From: Deltaproteobacteria bacterium | Lineage (GTDB): Bacteria; Desulfobacterota; Desulfobacteria; Desulfobacterales; Desulfobacteraceae | NCBI GenBank assembly: GCA_013151635.1 | Contig: JAADHV010000075.1 | Location: forward strand, 1-41,466 | Reading direction: 5' to 3' | DNA: 41,466 nt | Shown: in pieces, positions 1-8,208 of the stretch | Position numbering within the stretch: the stretch's first letter is position 1 | How the letters are laid out: every line of letters begins with the position of its first letter | The notes under the pieces: generated by a model | The model's input: only the letters and a program-made list of their open reading frames with translations | Databases searched by the model: none | What the model was told of the DNA's origin: nothing | Made by a program: the position numbers and the translations under genes

Positions 1-176
1 GGGAAACCATGATAGAGAAAATAATCGGTCCACCTGATTTCATGCCACCTTGATGCGATTCTTATTTTTCAAAGAAAATCTACCCTTGAAAAAAACCACA
101 GTTTCCAGTGCAGGGCTGCTTGCCTTGCAATGAAACCTTTAGATCAGTTTGCTACAAGATCTTAGCGAAGCGTAAC

Positions 177-202
177 ATTAAGAATGGAAATCAATTCTTA
201 AT
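177..202. repeat. 9-bp inverted repeat in the leader region
   Basis: ATTAAGAAT at 177-185 is mirrored by ATTCTTAAT at 194-202 with an 8-base spacer. It has no T-tract, so it is more likely a regulator site or chance AT-rich dyad than a terminator. The rest of 1-280 shows no coding sequence that I can support. Confidence 0.35.
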
Positions 203-280
203 ACCACATCAAAAAATTCATAGCGGTTAAGGTGTGTTAATTATTTGTCACCGAGAATTGCTGGGTTTTTTCAAAAAAAC

Positions 281-347
281 TTGACACCTGCAAAAAGATT
301 GGCTAAGTTATAAACTGATCAGTCGGTCAATAAACTGATCAGTTGGT
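281..347 (+). promoter_or_regulatory. Promoter with twin TetR-type operators
   Basis: A consensus -35 TTGACA (281-286) is followed after 17 bases by TAAGTT (304-309). Directly downstream, TAAACTGATCAGTYGGT occurs twice, at 311-327 and 331-347. Each copy contains the palindrome ACTGATCAGT (314-323 and 334-343). The repeat period is 20 bp, about two helical turns, which suits two dimers bound on one DNA face. The position between the -10 and the TetR gene start implies autorepression of the operon; that the adjacent TetR is the binder is inferred. Confidence 0.75.
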
Positions 348-385
348 TTTATTTTCACCGGAAACACGAAAGGAAAAGTTAGAAA

Positions 386-991
386 ATGTCGCCAATCCCG
401 GAACTCGAAGCAATCCGCAGAGCCCAGATACTGGAAGCAGGTCTTAAGGTGCTGACCAGAAAAGGAACCGCTGGCACAACCCAGGATGATATCTGCCGGG
501 CGGCAGGATTGTCCAAAGGCGGGCTCGTCCATTATTATAAAAGCAAACGCATCCTGTTTTCCGCAGTTTTTGAGGAATTCTTCACCCGGATCTTCAAAAT
601 GAGCGCCGATACCATGGCAGAATTCACCGATCCACTGGATAAAATTCTGTCCTATGACTGGCTCTATGATCAGGACAATCCTGAAACCGGGCTGGGGTAT
701 CCCCTTCTCCTGGATCTGATGTCCCTTGCAGCCCATGACGAAGAATACCGGGCAATGATGGAACAATGGATAAACAACTGGGTAAAACTGCTGAGCAGCG
801 CACTCTCCCTGGGGATTGCCAGGGGTATTTTCAGAGAAATGGATGTCATTGATGTGGCAAGATCGATTTCCGCCATTTACCAGGGCACTGCAACCCGCTG
901 GTATTTAGGGGGAGACAGCCACTCAAGGCAGTGGGCTGTCGATACATATAAAAAGGGCATCATGGGGATTTTATCCCCCTATATGAAATAA
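386..991 (+). CDS. TetR/AcrR-family transcriptional regulator
   Basis: This 201-residue protein has the size and layout of a TetR repressor. The N-terminal helix-turn-helix spans about residues 10-56, with the typical TTQDDICRAAGLSKGGLVHYY pattern ending in the KxxLF stretch. The remaining residues form a helical ligand-binding half of unknown specificity. ATG 386 has AGGA 11 bases upstream. It is the first gene of an eight-gene operon of CoA enzymes and sits behind two palindromic operators, so it is probably an autorepressor released by the pathway substrate or its CoA ester. The effector is not visible from sequence. The DNA-binding family assignment is secure; the regulon is inferred. Confidence 0.9.
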   Translation: MSPIPELEAIRRAQILEAGLKVLTRKGTAGTTQDDICRAAGLSKGGLVHYYKSKRILFSAVFEEFFTRIFKMSADTMAEFTDPLDKILSYDWLYDQDNPETGLGYPLLLDLMSLAAHDEEYRAMMEQWINNWVKLLSSALSLGIARGIFREMDVIDVARSISAIYQGTATRWYLGGDSHSRQWAVDTYKKGIMGILSPYMK

Positions 992-1014
992 TCTTTTATC
1001 TGAAAGGAGAACCA

Positions 1015-1422
1015 ATGGCTGTATTCGAATCCAGGGAGAAACTGAAAGAAGTGCTGGGTGGACTGTTCGACATACTGCTGAACGATCCCAAGGCAGGGCC
1101 GAAATTCGCCTCGGCCGGAATTACCGTCAAATTCAATATATCCGATCCCAACGCAGAACTTTTCATTACACCCGGAGACGGAAAAAAAGGAAAAATCATC
1201 TGGGATGCCGGGGATATCAAGGCAAACGTGGAAATGACCCTGAGCGCAGACACCTGCCACAAATTCTGGCTCCGGCAAATAGGAATGCCCGTGGCGCTTG
1301 CCAAAGGGCTGATCAGGGCAAAGGGCCCCATGCCCCAGGTTCTGAAATTGATGCCTCTGCTCAAACCTGCTTATGATGCCTACCCTGAATGGGCAGAATC
1401 TAAAGGCATGCCGGTAAACTGA
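1015..1422 (+). CDS. SCP-2 sterol-transfer family protein
   Basis: A stand-alone SCP-2 domain of 135 residues, the usual length for this fold. SCP-2 proteins form a small alpha/beta sandwich with a hydrophobic tunnel that holds fatty acyl-CoAs, sterols or other lipids. Visible family features are the central strand block around residues 37-62 and the segment with LSADTCHKFWLRQIG, followed by the GLIRAKGPMPQVLKLMPLL helix. A strong GGAG site precedes ATG 1015. It lies 23 bases after the TetR gene and upstream of a ligase and a lipid-transfer-type thiolase, so it may present a hydrophobic acyl-CoA to the pathway. The ligand is unknown. Confidence 0.85.
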   Translation: MAVFESREKLKEVLGGLFDILLNDPKAGPKFASAGITVKFNISDPNAELFITPGDGKKGKIIWDAGDIKANVEMTLSADTCHKFWLRQIGMPVALAKGLIRAKGPMPQVLKLMPLLKPAYDAYPEWAESKGMPVN

Positions 1423-1449
1423 TCCTTATACAAAAACAGGGAGAAAAAC

Positions 1450-2121
1450 ATGGAACGAAGTATCAGACAGTTTGAAAAAGATCGCAAAAAAGCGGTAATG
1501 ACTGCTGCCCAGATGATGCTGGCTTCGGGCACCACTACCCCCAGAGTGGGCGGAGTGTGTGAATGCAGCATCCATATCATAGACGATGAATGCGATATAG
1601 AAGATATTTGCCAGACAATTGAAAAAATGGGAGAAATCAAAAAGCAATGGCAGTTCTTCAAACGGGACGCTGCAATGCTCAGGGATGCAGATGCCCTTTT
1701 GATAGCCACATCCCTGAGAAGCCTCAATGACCCTTCCGACATAAACTGCAACATGTGCGGCAAACTGGTTTGCGAATATCTGAAAAAGGAGGAAAAACTG
1801 CCTGAACGCGATGACATCGCATTCACAGGCCCCTTGTGTACATTCAGGGCAGCCAATCTGGCCTATGCCATAGGCGGTATGATCAACCAGGCAAGAACCC
1901 TTGGCATAGATCACGGTGTCTACTGGTCACTCGGGGCTGCTGCAATAAGAATGGGGATTCTGCCAAAGGATACGGGATTCGCCCTTGGAGTGGCCATTTC
2001 AGTCACGGAAAAAAGTCCGTTCAGGGATATTCCTGAAAAATATGCCGAGATCAACCAGCGAACCATGACGGACAGAATGATAACCCGGCTGTGGCCGCAG
2101 TTCAGGTCCATATACAGTTAA
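1450..2121 (+). CDS. DUF2148 ferredoxin-domain protein, first copy
   Basis: This 223-residue protein matches the poorly characterised DUF2148 family (putative ferredoxin-domain proteins). Residues 15-50 hold the family's N-terminal ATTP-like segment (MLASGTTTPRVGGV). A cysteine cluster NCNMCGKLVC at about residues 99-108 resembles an iron-sulfur ligand set, with another Cys at the start of the helix leading to GGMINQARTLGIDHG. The C-terminal part has the family stretch SLGAAAIRMGILPKDTG. No membrane segment is seen, so it is probably cytoplasmic. It is paired with a second, diverged DUF2148 gene 25 bases downstream, suggesting a heteromeric electron carrier or reductase for the operon. No member's function is known to me, so that role is inference. 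Confidence 0.75.
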   Translation: MERSIRQFEKDRKKAVMTAAQMMLASGTTTPRVGGVCECSIHIIDDECDIEDICQTIEKMGEIKKQWQFFKRDAAMLRDADALLIATSLRSLNDPSDINCNMCGKLVCEYLKKEEKLPERDDIAFTGPLCTFRAANLAYAIGGMINQARTLGIDHGVYWSLGAAAIRMGILPKDTGFALGVAISVTEKSPFRDIPEKYAEINQRTMTDRMITRLWPQFRSIYS

Positions 2122-2146
2122 CCAAAGCCCGGAAAAGGAGGTTGAA

Positions 2147-2797
2147 ATGGCCGTAAAACAAATGTCAGATCTTATTGGCAGCGGAATGGACAGAGCTGTG
2201 GAGCTGATGTCCGTGGCAGCATATACAAGCTTCAGGTTCAGTGAAAGAAACAGTGTGAAATTCATTGCTATAGAAAAGGAAGATCTGGAACAGATTGCCG
2301 AATACTGTTTTTCTCTGGGAGACATGTCCCCCCTGGCAGCCAGAGACGGCAGAAATCTTGTGCAGATGATGAAAGAACCCTGTTCACTGCTGGTTATGGG
2401 GGATAAACGAAAATCAGACTTCAATTACGATTGCGGTGCATGCGGGTTTGCCTCCTGCGCCGGGATGAACCGTGCGCAGGAAGTGGAATCCCTGACAGCA
2501 AACGGACCTTCCTGTCTGTTCAAGAACATGAACATGGGTATTGCCGCCAATGCCGCAGCATCCATGGCCCATAAGCTGGGCCTGCACTGCCGGGTATTTT
2601 CCACCCTGGCGTTCAGCGCCAAGGCACTGGAGATCATAGAAGGAGTCGATATCTGCATTTCCGTATGCGTCAGTGCAGGAAAAAAGAATCCCTTTTTCGA
2701 CCGCCATGAATACTGGACAAGGGAACACTGGGATGAAATTTTCGCCAGGGAATTTCCAACCTATACCAGAGGATTTATCGGAGCAGTGGAAGACTGA
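2147..2797 (+). CDS. DUF2148 ferredoxin-domain protein, second copy
   Basis: This 216-residue protein is a paralogue of the upstream gene in the same family. The cysteine motif here is DCGACGFASCAG at about residues 95-106, followed by GPSCLFKNMNMGIAANAA and a C-terminal CISVCVSAGKKNPFFDRH segment. Cysteine spacing differs from the first copy, so the two are not recent duplicates and may bind different cluster types. An AAAGGAGG site precedes ATG 2147. It is followed 18 bases later by the ligase gene. Together the two copies are the only obvious redox proteins in the operon, which lacks electron-transfer flavoprotein genes. They could accept electrons from the acyl-CoA dehydrogenase, but this is untested. 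Confidence 0.75.
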   Translation: MAVKQMSDLIGSGMDRAVELMSVAAYTSFRFSERNSVKFIAIEKEDLEQIAEYCFSLGDMSPLAARDGRNLVQMMKEPCSLLVMGDKRKSDFNYDCGACGFASCAGMNRAQEVESLTANGPSCLFKNMNMGIAANAAASMAHKLGLHCRVFSTLAFSAKALEIIEGVDICISVCVSAGKKNPFFDRHEYWTREHWDEIFAREFPTYTRGFIGAVED

Positions 2798-2815
2798 CCG
2801 GAAAGGAGAAACTTC

Positions 2816-4453
2816 ATGACCACCAAATCATATCTGAACCAGGCCATTGTATCCCATTTCATCGAGCTCAAGGCAGACTCCGATCCTGACAGGGAAATTC
2901 TGGTTTTCGAGAACAGCGGTTATCCCGAAGAAAGACTGACCTACAGTGAAATACATGAAAAATCCAACAGAATCGCCAGGGCCTTTTTAAACGCTGGCAT
3001 AGGAAAAGGCGATGTTTATGCCGTATTCATGAGAAACCATGCTGAATTTGTCTTGTCCATGCTGGCAGGGCCTGTGATCGGGGCAGTCATGGTGCCGGTC
3101 GATCCCAGAAGCAGAGGAGACAGGCTCAGGTTTCTGCTGACTCACTCAAAGGCAAGTGCCGTGGTCGTTTCAGCGGATTTTCTGCCCTGGCTGGAACAGG
3201 TTCTGCCTCAAACCCCTTTGATAAAAACGGTTTTTGTCGTGAAAAAACCCTGGCAGCCCATGCCGGAATCCCTTGACTGGCCCACCCTCAATGAAATACT
3301 TGAAAATGATTCCTGGGAATCTGTTCCACAGGCTGTAATGGACGTCCGCCATCCCATGCAGATCATCTATACCAGCGGAACGACCGGAGATCCCAAGGGC
3401 GTGATGATCCGCAACAACCGGTTCGGCATGTTCACCATCGTGACCAGGCTGGTCTGGAAATACAGGCCCTCGGACATTCTTTACACAGGGCTTTCCCTGA
3501 CCCACGGCAATGCCCAGGCCGTTACCCTTTTTCCTGCCCTTGCAACCGGAATACCGGCGGTTATCAGTGCAAAATTCACCAAAACCCGGATCTGGGATAT
3601 CTGCCGCAAATACGGATGCACCACCTTTTCACTGCTGGGAGGCATGATGGCGGGAATTTTCAACGAACCCTTTCAGGACAATGATGCTGACAATTCTGTA
3701 AAGGTCGTTGTCAGTGCAGGTACTCCCCTTGCCATATGGAAGGATTTTGAAAAACGCTTTGACCTGAAAATTCTTGAATGGTACGGGGCGGTTGAAGGCG
3801 GTTTTGCCTTTAAACCGCCGGGGAAAGGCCCTGTGGGTTCCTTTGGCAAGCCCCTGCCGGGAATGATGGAATTCAGGGTTGTGGACAATGACGACAGATC
3901 CGTTCAGCCCGGAACTCCGGGCGAACTGATCATAAAAATGATAAAAGGCGAAACAAGGGTGGATTATCTTGGCAACACAGAAGCATCCAGGGAAAAAACA
4001 CGGGGCGGATGGCTCAGGACCGGCGATATGATCGTTCAGGATGAAAACGGGTGGTTTTTCTTCAAAAGCAGGATAGGCTCGGAGCTTAGAAGATCAGGCG
4101 ATTTCATCCAGCCCGACCGCATCGAGCGCATCATCGGCGAGCACCCTGACGTCAGCGAAGTCTGTGTGTACGGTATTGAAGCCGCTTCTGGCGCTCCTGG
4201 AGAAAGCGATCTGGTTGCAGCGGTGACTCCGTTCAAAAACAGGACAATTGACCCTGCCCTGATATTTGAAAAATGCAGAAAGGAACTGGAGCCCAATTGT
4301 GTTCCGTCGTTTTTGCAAATCATGGACAAAATTCCCAAAACCATTTCAGAAAAAGCCCTGGACAGGGTGCTGAAACAGATGTTTTCACCTGAAGCAGACA
4401 ATGTGTTCAGCCTGACTGATTATCAATTTTCATTTACAAAGGAGCCGCAATGA
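2816..4453 (+). CDS. AMP-forming acyl-CoA ligase
   Basis: A 545-residue member of the ANL adenylating superfamily, which activates a carboxylic acid with ATP to acyl-AMP and then to acyl-CoA. The P-loop-like motif IIYTSGTTGDPKGVMI lies at about residues 183-198, the EWYGAVEGG segment near 322, and the GWLRTGD hinge-region motif near 398. In the C-terminal motif the usual PKTxxGK is PKTISEK, keeping the catalytic Lys but replacing Gly by Glu. Overall it resembles crotonobetaine/carnitine-CoA ligase-like enzymes (CaiC type), but substrate cannot be read from sequence. It overlaps the dehydrogenase gene by 4 bases (ATGA), so the two are translationally coupled. It probably performs the first committed step of the pathway. 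Confidence 0.9.
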   Translation: MTTKSYLNQAIVSHFIELKADSDPDREILVFENSGYPEERLTYSEIHEKSNRIARAFLNAGIGKGDVYAVFMRNHAEFVLSMLAGPVIGAVMVPVDPRSRGDRLRFLLTHSKASAVVVSADFLPWLEQVLPQTPLIKTVFVVKKPWQPMPESLDWPTLNEILENDSWESVPQAVMDVRHPMQIIYTSGTTGDPKGVMIRNNRFGMFTIVTRLVWKYRPSDILYTGLSLTHGNAQAVTLFPALATGIPAVISAKFTKTRIWDICRKYGCTTFSLLGGMMAGIFNEPFQDNDADNSVKVVVSAGTPLAIWKDFEKRFDLKILEWYGAVEGGFAFKPPGKGPVGSFGKPLPGMMEFRVVDNDDRSVQPGTPGELIIKMIKGETRVDYLGNTEASREKTRGGWLRTGDMIVQDENGWFFFKSRIGSELRRSGDFIQPDRIERIIGEHPDVSEVCVYGIEAASGAPGESDLVAAVTPFKNRTIDPALIFEKCRKELEPNCVPSFLQIMDKIPKTISEKALDRVLKQMFSPEADNVFSLTDYQFSFTKEPQ

Positions 4454-5673
4454 AGGGATATACTGATTTGAACATGGACCTTACCCGTGAGCAGACAGCA
4501 ATCAGGGAAGAAACAAGGCATTTTGCAAAGGAGGTTCTGAGGCCTGCCAGTCTGGAACTCGACAAGATGAGAGATCCCCGGGATGTCATTGACAGTCCGG
4601 TTTTCAAAGATACATTCAAAAAAGCTTATGAACTGGGATACCATACCGCCATGCTGCCCGATACCTGGGGCGGACTTGGAACCGATCCTCTGGAAACCCA
4701 TATAATCTTTGAGGAACTTGCCTGGGGAAGCATGGATTTTGCCGTGGGCATCGCTGTTTCCTGCTTTCCCGCCTTTTTTGCCGCCATGGTTCCAACCGAC
4801 CGTCTGACCGAAGAAATTATTGTTCCGTTCTGCGAAAACAAGGATGCCTCCATGATCGGGTGCTGGGGAATCACAGAGCCTGAACACGGCACCGACACAT
4901 TGTGTCCATTCACTCCCGAATTCAGCGACCCCGGCATATCAGGCCAGGTAAAAGCGGCAAAACAGGGAGACGAATATATCATTTCAGGGCAGAAAGCAGC
5001 CTGGGTTTCCAATGGAACCATTGCCACCCATTGTCTTTTGTATCCTACAATAGATCCCTCCATGGGCATGTCAGGAGGCGGTATCTGTATTGTACCCCTT
5101 GATCTTCCAGGAGTGAAAAAAGGCAGTCCCCTGAATAAGCTGGGCCAGCGGGCTCTGAACCAGGGAGAGGTGTTCTTCGACGACGTAAGAATACCTGCCG
5201 AATTCATGCTGGTGGAGGAAGACAGCTATGAAACCATGCTCGACATCACTCTCTCTACGGCCAATGCAGGCATAGGAGCCATGTCCGTGGGCCTTGCAAG
5301 GGCGGCCTGGGAAGAGGCTCTGTCTTATTCAAAACAGAGAATCCAGGGCGGAAAACCTCTGTTCGAACATCAGATGATCAAGCACAGGCTGTTTGACATG
5401 TTCACAAAAATAGAGGCAGCCCGATCCTTTTCCAGAGCTGCCATGATCTACAATTACAACAATACCCCGCCCATGATCCAGTATTCCATTGCTTCAAAGG
5501 TCTTCTGCACGAACGTGGCCTTTGAGGTGACCAATGCTGCCGTCCAGATCTTCGGCGGCAATGGCCTCAGCCGGGAATACCCGGTTGAAAAATTCTTCAG
5601 GGATGCAAGGGCGGGCCTGATAGAAGACGGTGCCAACGACAGCCTGATGATCACGGCTGCCCATCATCTTTAA
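4450..5673 (+). CDS. Acyl-CoA dehydrogenase
   Basis: A 407-residue FAD acyl-CoA dehydrogenase, normal in length. The N-terminal helical domain contains LPDTWGGLG, the middle beta domain has GITEPEHGTD and KAAWVSNG, and the C-terminal domain carries QIFGGNGLSREYP. In the last helix, where many family members have the catalytic base as YEGT, this protein reads IEDGAND, so Asp393 appears to replace the catalytic Glu and is preceded by Glu392. That change is seen in some unusual subfamilies and may alter position or substrate of dehydrogenation. It should form an alpha,beta-unsaturated acyl-CoA from the ligase product. ATG 4450 overlaps the ligase stop and is preceded by AAAGGAG. Confidence 0.93.
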   Translation: MKGYTDLNMDLTREQTAIREETRHFAKEVLRPASLELDKMRDPRDVIDSPVFKDTFKKAYELGYHTAMLPDTWGGLGTDPLETHIIFEELAWGSMDFAVGIAVSCFPAFFAAMVPTDRLTEEIIVPFCENKDASMIGCWGITEPEHGTDTLCPFTPEFSDPGISGQVKAAKQGDEYIISGQKAAWVSNGTIATHCLLYPTIDPSMGMSGGGICIVPLDLPGVKKGSPLNKLGQRALNQGEVFFDDVRIPAEFMLVEEDSYETMLDITLSTANAGIGAMSVGLARAAWEEALSYSKQRIQGGKPLFEHQMIKHRLFDMFTKIEAARSFSRAAMIYNYNNTPPMIQYSIASKVFCTNVAFEVTNAAVQIFGGNGLSREYPVEKFFRDARAGLIEDGANDSLMITAAHHL

Positions 5674-5694
5674 TCCGATTCAGGGGGAAAACCA

Positions 5695-6933
5695 ATGAAT
5701 AACGTTTACATAGCAGGCATCGGCATGATTCGCTTCAGCAAGTACCAGGACAGGAATGTGCGGGATATGGCCCATGAAGCAGCCGGTCTGGCGCTGACTG
5801 ACGCAGGAATGGAAAAGAAGGAACTTGAGGCAGCTTTTTTTGCCAATACTTTCTGGGGATTTTTCAGCAACCAGCATTCCATAAGAGGGCAGGTAGTTTT
5901 AAGATCCATGGGCATCGACAAAATTCCTGTAACCAATATAGAAAATGCGTGTGCCGGAGGATCGAGCGCCCTTCACATGGCATATGCCTTTGTCAGAGCA
6001 GGTATTCATGACGTTGTCCTGGTTCTGGGAAGTGAAAAAATTTCCAGTCCGGACAAAGCCGTGTCCCTTGGCGCATACGCCTCATGCATGGATGTGGGAA
6101 ATTTTCAGTCCCACCTCGACATGCTGGAAAAAATCAATAAAACCCTGAACTTCAAACTTCCGGAAGATCAGGACAGTCCGGGGAAAAACAGGAGTGTGTT
6201 CATGGATGCCTATGCCATGGGGGCAAGATGGCATATGACCCGGTTTAACTCCACCCAGAGGCAGCTTGCCGTCATCTGTTCCAAAAATCACTGGCACGGC
6301 TCCATGAATCCCCTTGCCCAGTATCAGCAGCCCATGAGCGTGGAGGAAGTTCTGGCGGACAGGCCTGTGGCCTATCCCCTGACCAGGGCCATGTGCTCGC
6401 CCGTCGGCGACGGGGCTGCCGCGGTTGTCGTATGTTCGGAACAATATCTGAAAAAAAAGAAATGCGCAGGGCCTGTCAGAATCAGAGCTTCGGTTTCAGG
6501 TACCGGGGCTGACCGGGATCTGGACGGTATCGATATTGGCGAACGTCTGGCAAAACAGGCCTATGAAACCGCTGGAGTGGGCCCTGAGGATATCAGCCTT
6601 GCAGAGCTTCACGATGCAACCGCCTACGGAGAACTTCACCAGACTGAAGCAATGGGGTTCTGTCCTCCGGGCGAAGGCGGGATTCATGCCGAATCAGGCG
6701 CCACAAGACTTGGAGGCAGACAGCCCGTCAACATCAGCGGAGGCCTGGAATGCCGCGGCCATCCCGTCGGGGCTTCAGGTCTTGCCCAGATCCATGAAAT
6801 CGTCACTCAGTTAAGAGGCAAGGCAGGAAAACGCCAGGTTGAAGGAGCCAGATTCGGGTTTGCCGAAAACGGAGGCGGCAATATAGGCGTGGAAGAAGCA
6901 GCCATGTGCATACACATTCTTGAAAAGGTTTAA
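5695..6933 (+). CDS. Thiolase of the lipid-transfer (SCPx) type
   Basis: This 412-residue protein is a thiolase-fold acyltransferase. The nucleophile is in NIENACAGGSSA (Cys86), a His occurs in LAELHDATAYGE near residue 305, and the GHP motif is CRGHPVGASG (His356). These are hallmarks of the SCP2/SCPx thiolase branch, which usually cleaves 3-ketoacyl-CoAs, often branched or steroid side chains. The branch also includes non-thiolytic members that act with partner proteins. The presence of a separate SCP-2 gene in the same operon supports the assignment. The GGGGG-containing site before ATG 5695 lies in a 21-base gap after the dehydrogenase. Role inferred: final carbon-carbon cleavage. Confidence 0.88.
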   Translation: MNNVYIAGIGMIRFSKYQDRNVRDMAHEAAGLALTDAGMEKKELEAAFFANTFWGFFSNQHSIRGQVVLRSMGIDKIPVTNIENACAGGSSALHMAYAFVRAGIHDVVLVLGSEKISSPDKAVSLGAYASCMDVGNFQSHLDMLEKINKTLNFKLPEDQDSPGKNRSVFMDAYAMGARWHMTRFNSTQRQLAVICSKNHWHGSMNPLAQYQQPMSVEEVLADRPVAYPLTRAMCSPVGDGAAAVVVCSEQYLKKKKCAGPVRIRASVSGTGADRDLDGIDIGERLAKQAYETAGVGPEDISLAELHDATAYGELHQTEAMGFCPPGEGGIHAESGATRLGGRQPVNISGGLECRGHPVGASGLAQIHEIVTQLRGKAGKRQVEGARFGFAENGGGNIGVEEAAMCIHILEKV

Positions 6934-6934
6934 G

Positions 6935-7723
6935 ATGAAAAAAACCATACTTATCACCGGAGCGGCCAGCGGCATCGGCCGCGCCACAGCACTCTATTTC
7001 GCATCAAAAGGGTGGTTTGCCGGGCTTTTCGACCTCAACCGCAAGGGACTTGAAGAACTTTATTCTGCCATAGGCCCTGAAAACGCTTTTTCCCATCCCA
7101 TGGACGTAAGATCCCATGACGATGTCAGAACATGCGTGGAACTGATGACCCGCAAAACAGGCCGCCGTCTGGATGTTCTTTTCAACTGCGCAGGAGTGCT
7201 GTTCATGGGCCCGTACTCCAGTATCAGTATCCATGACCAGAAAAAAACCGTGGATATCAACATAACTGGCATTCTCAATCTGACCGATGTATGCCTGCCC
7301 CTGCTGAAAGCTGCTCAGAATGCCGTAATCATAAATATGTCCTCTGCATCAGCCGTTTACGGCACACCGGAGCTTGCCGTATATTCCGCCACCAAGCATG
7401 CTGTCCGCGGCCTGACCGAAGCTTTGAACATAGAATTCGAGCCCCATGGAATCCATGTCTGCGATATAATGGCCCCCTATGTCCGCACCCCCATGATCCT
7501 GAACGCAGAATACAAGGCTGCAAGCGTATCCCGGCTCAAGGTGAATCTGACCCCGGAACAGGTGGCCAAAACGGTTTTCAGGGCATGCCTTAAAAGAAAA
7601 ATCCACTGGAAAGTGGGATTCACCTTGAAACTGCTCACAGCAGGAGCAGCCATCATGCCCTTTGCAGCACGCTTTCTGACCAGAACTCTTGCTTTTTCAC
7701 ATCCCACAGGAAGGAGTTTATGA
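6935..7723 (+). CDS. Short-chain dehydrogenase/reductase
   Basis: A 262-residue classical SDR. The nucleotide-binding motif TGAASGIG spans residues 8-15, NCAG follows near residue 86, and the catalytic Ser and the YSATK motif (Tyr150, Lys154) are present. It probably oxidises a hydroxyacyl-CoA with NAD(P). I chose ATG 6935, one base after the thiolase stop and with AAAAGG six bases upstream, rather than a TTG at 6920. The C-terminus is followed at once by a second strong ribosome-binding site and an overlapping ATG at 7720, showing that another gene once followed. No enoyl-CoA hydratase is present among the intact genes of the operon. Confidence 0.9.
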   Translation: MKKTILITGAASGIGRATALYFASKGWFAGLFDLNRKGLEELYSAIGPENAFSHPMDVRSHDDVRTCVELMTRKTGRRLDVLFNCAGVLFMGPYSSISIHDQKKTVDINITGILNLTDVCLPLLKAAQNAVIINMSSASAVYGTPELAVYSATKHAVRGLTEALNIEFEPHGIHVCDIMAPYVRTPMILNAEYKAASVSRLKVNLTPEQVAKTVFRACLKRKIHWKVGFTLKLLTAGAAIMPFAARFLTRTLAFSHPTGRSL

Positions 7724-7745
7724 AAATCAAAAAGGGAGGCTCCGA
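7711..7745 (+). pseudogene. Start of a lost ninth operon gene
   Basis: AAGGAG at 7711-7716 precedes ATG at 7720, which overlaps the SDR stop as ATGA, exactly the coupling used elsewhere in this operon. The reading frame begins MKIKKGGS and then runs through sequence that is coding on the opposite strand, stopping after about 26 codons. The simplest reading is that the downstream gene was cut away by a rearrangement joining the operon to a histidine-kinase fragment near 7725-7745. The identity of the lost gene cannot be recovered. Confidence 0.6.
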
Positions 7746-8119
7746 TCAGTTTTGCCCTGTAGTTCATTATTCTCAAACCCATACCGGTGGCTTCTTCTGA
7801 ACGGGTCATGCCGGTGCCGCTGTCTGTTATGCTCAGCCTGAACTGATTCTGGTGTTTCCATTACTGTGCTAATTTTATCTGCCCTGCCATGGCGGACGGC
7901 GTTCTGGATGGCTTCCTGTACTATATGGTAAATATTTATGGTCACCATATGGGTTCCCGAGGGAACAGCACCCAGAAATTCAAGAGTGCAGTCTGTCCCG
8001 TGAATTGTTCTTGCGTTTGCAACGAGCTGTCTGATTGAAGCTTCAAGGCGTCCCTTATTGTATTATGGTCTGCTGCCATTATATTTGCCATAATTTGTTT
8101 CATATCAGCGAACATCTTC
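7735..8119 (-). pseudogene. Histidine kinase C-terminal remnant, frameshifted
   Basis: Reading the minus strand across two frame changes restores the ATPase half of a NarX/DegS-like sensor kinase. The segments are SIRQLVANARTIHGT, then the N-box IYHIVQEAIQNAVRHG, then (after a frame change near 7830) the G1 box ITDSGTGM and the G2 box GMGLRIMNYRAKLIGA. A further frame break lies near 8040, upstream of which KQIMANIMAADHNTIRDAL is readable. The phosphoacceptor His domain and any sensor domain are absent, and the C-terminal end runs into the catabolic operon. It cannot make a working kinase. It marks the left edge of the decayed accessory region. Confidence 0.75.
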
Positions 8120-8208
8120 AAGAGGTATTCCAGGCCTCCTTTTTAGGCTGCTGGTAATACAGCAGGTTAGATCGTGGTCTAACAATATTAAAAGCGACTT
8201 AACTTGTC

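Noticed and set aside
308-766. Long minus-strand frame under the TetR gene
   Set aside because: It is antisense to a clear TetR gene, has no family resemblance and no ribosome-binding site.
1380-1914. Minus-strand frames under the first DUF2148 gene
   Set aside because: They follow from codon bias of the plus-strand gene and show no domain motif.
7477-7809. 110-codon minus-strand frame as a real gene
   Set aside because: Only its first 30 or so codons (kinase G2 box) are meaningful. The rest is antisense to the SDR, so it is annotated as part of the kinase remnant.
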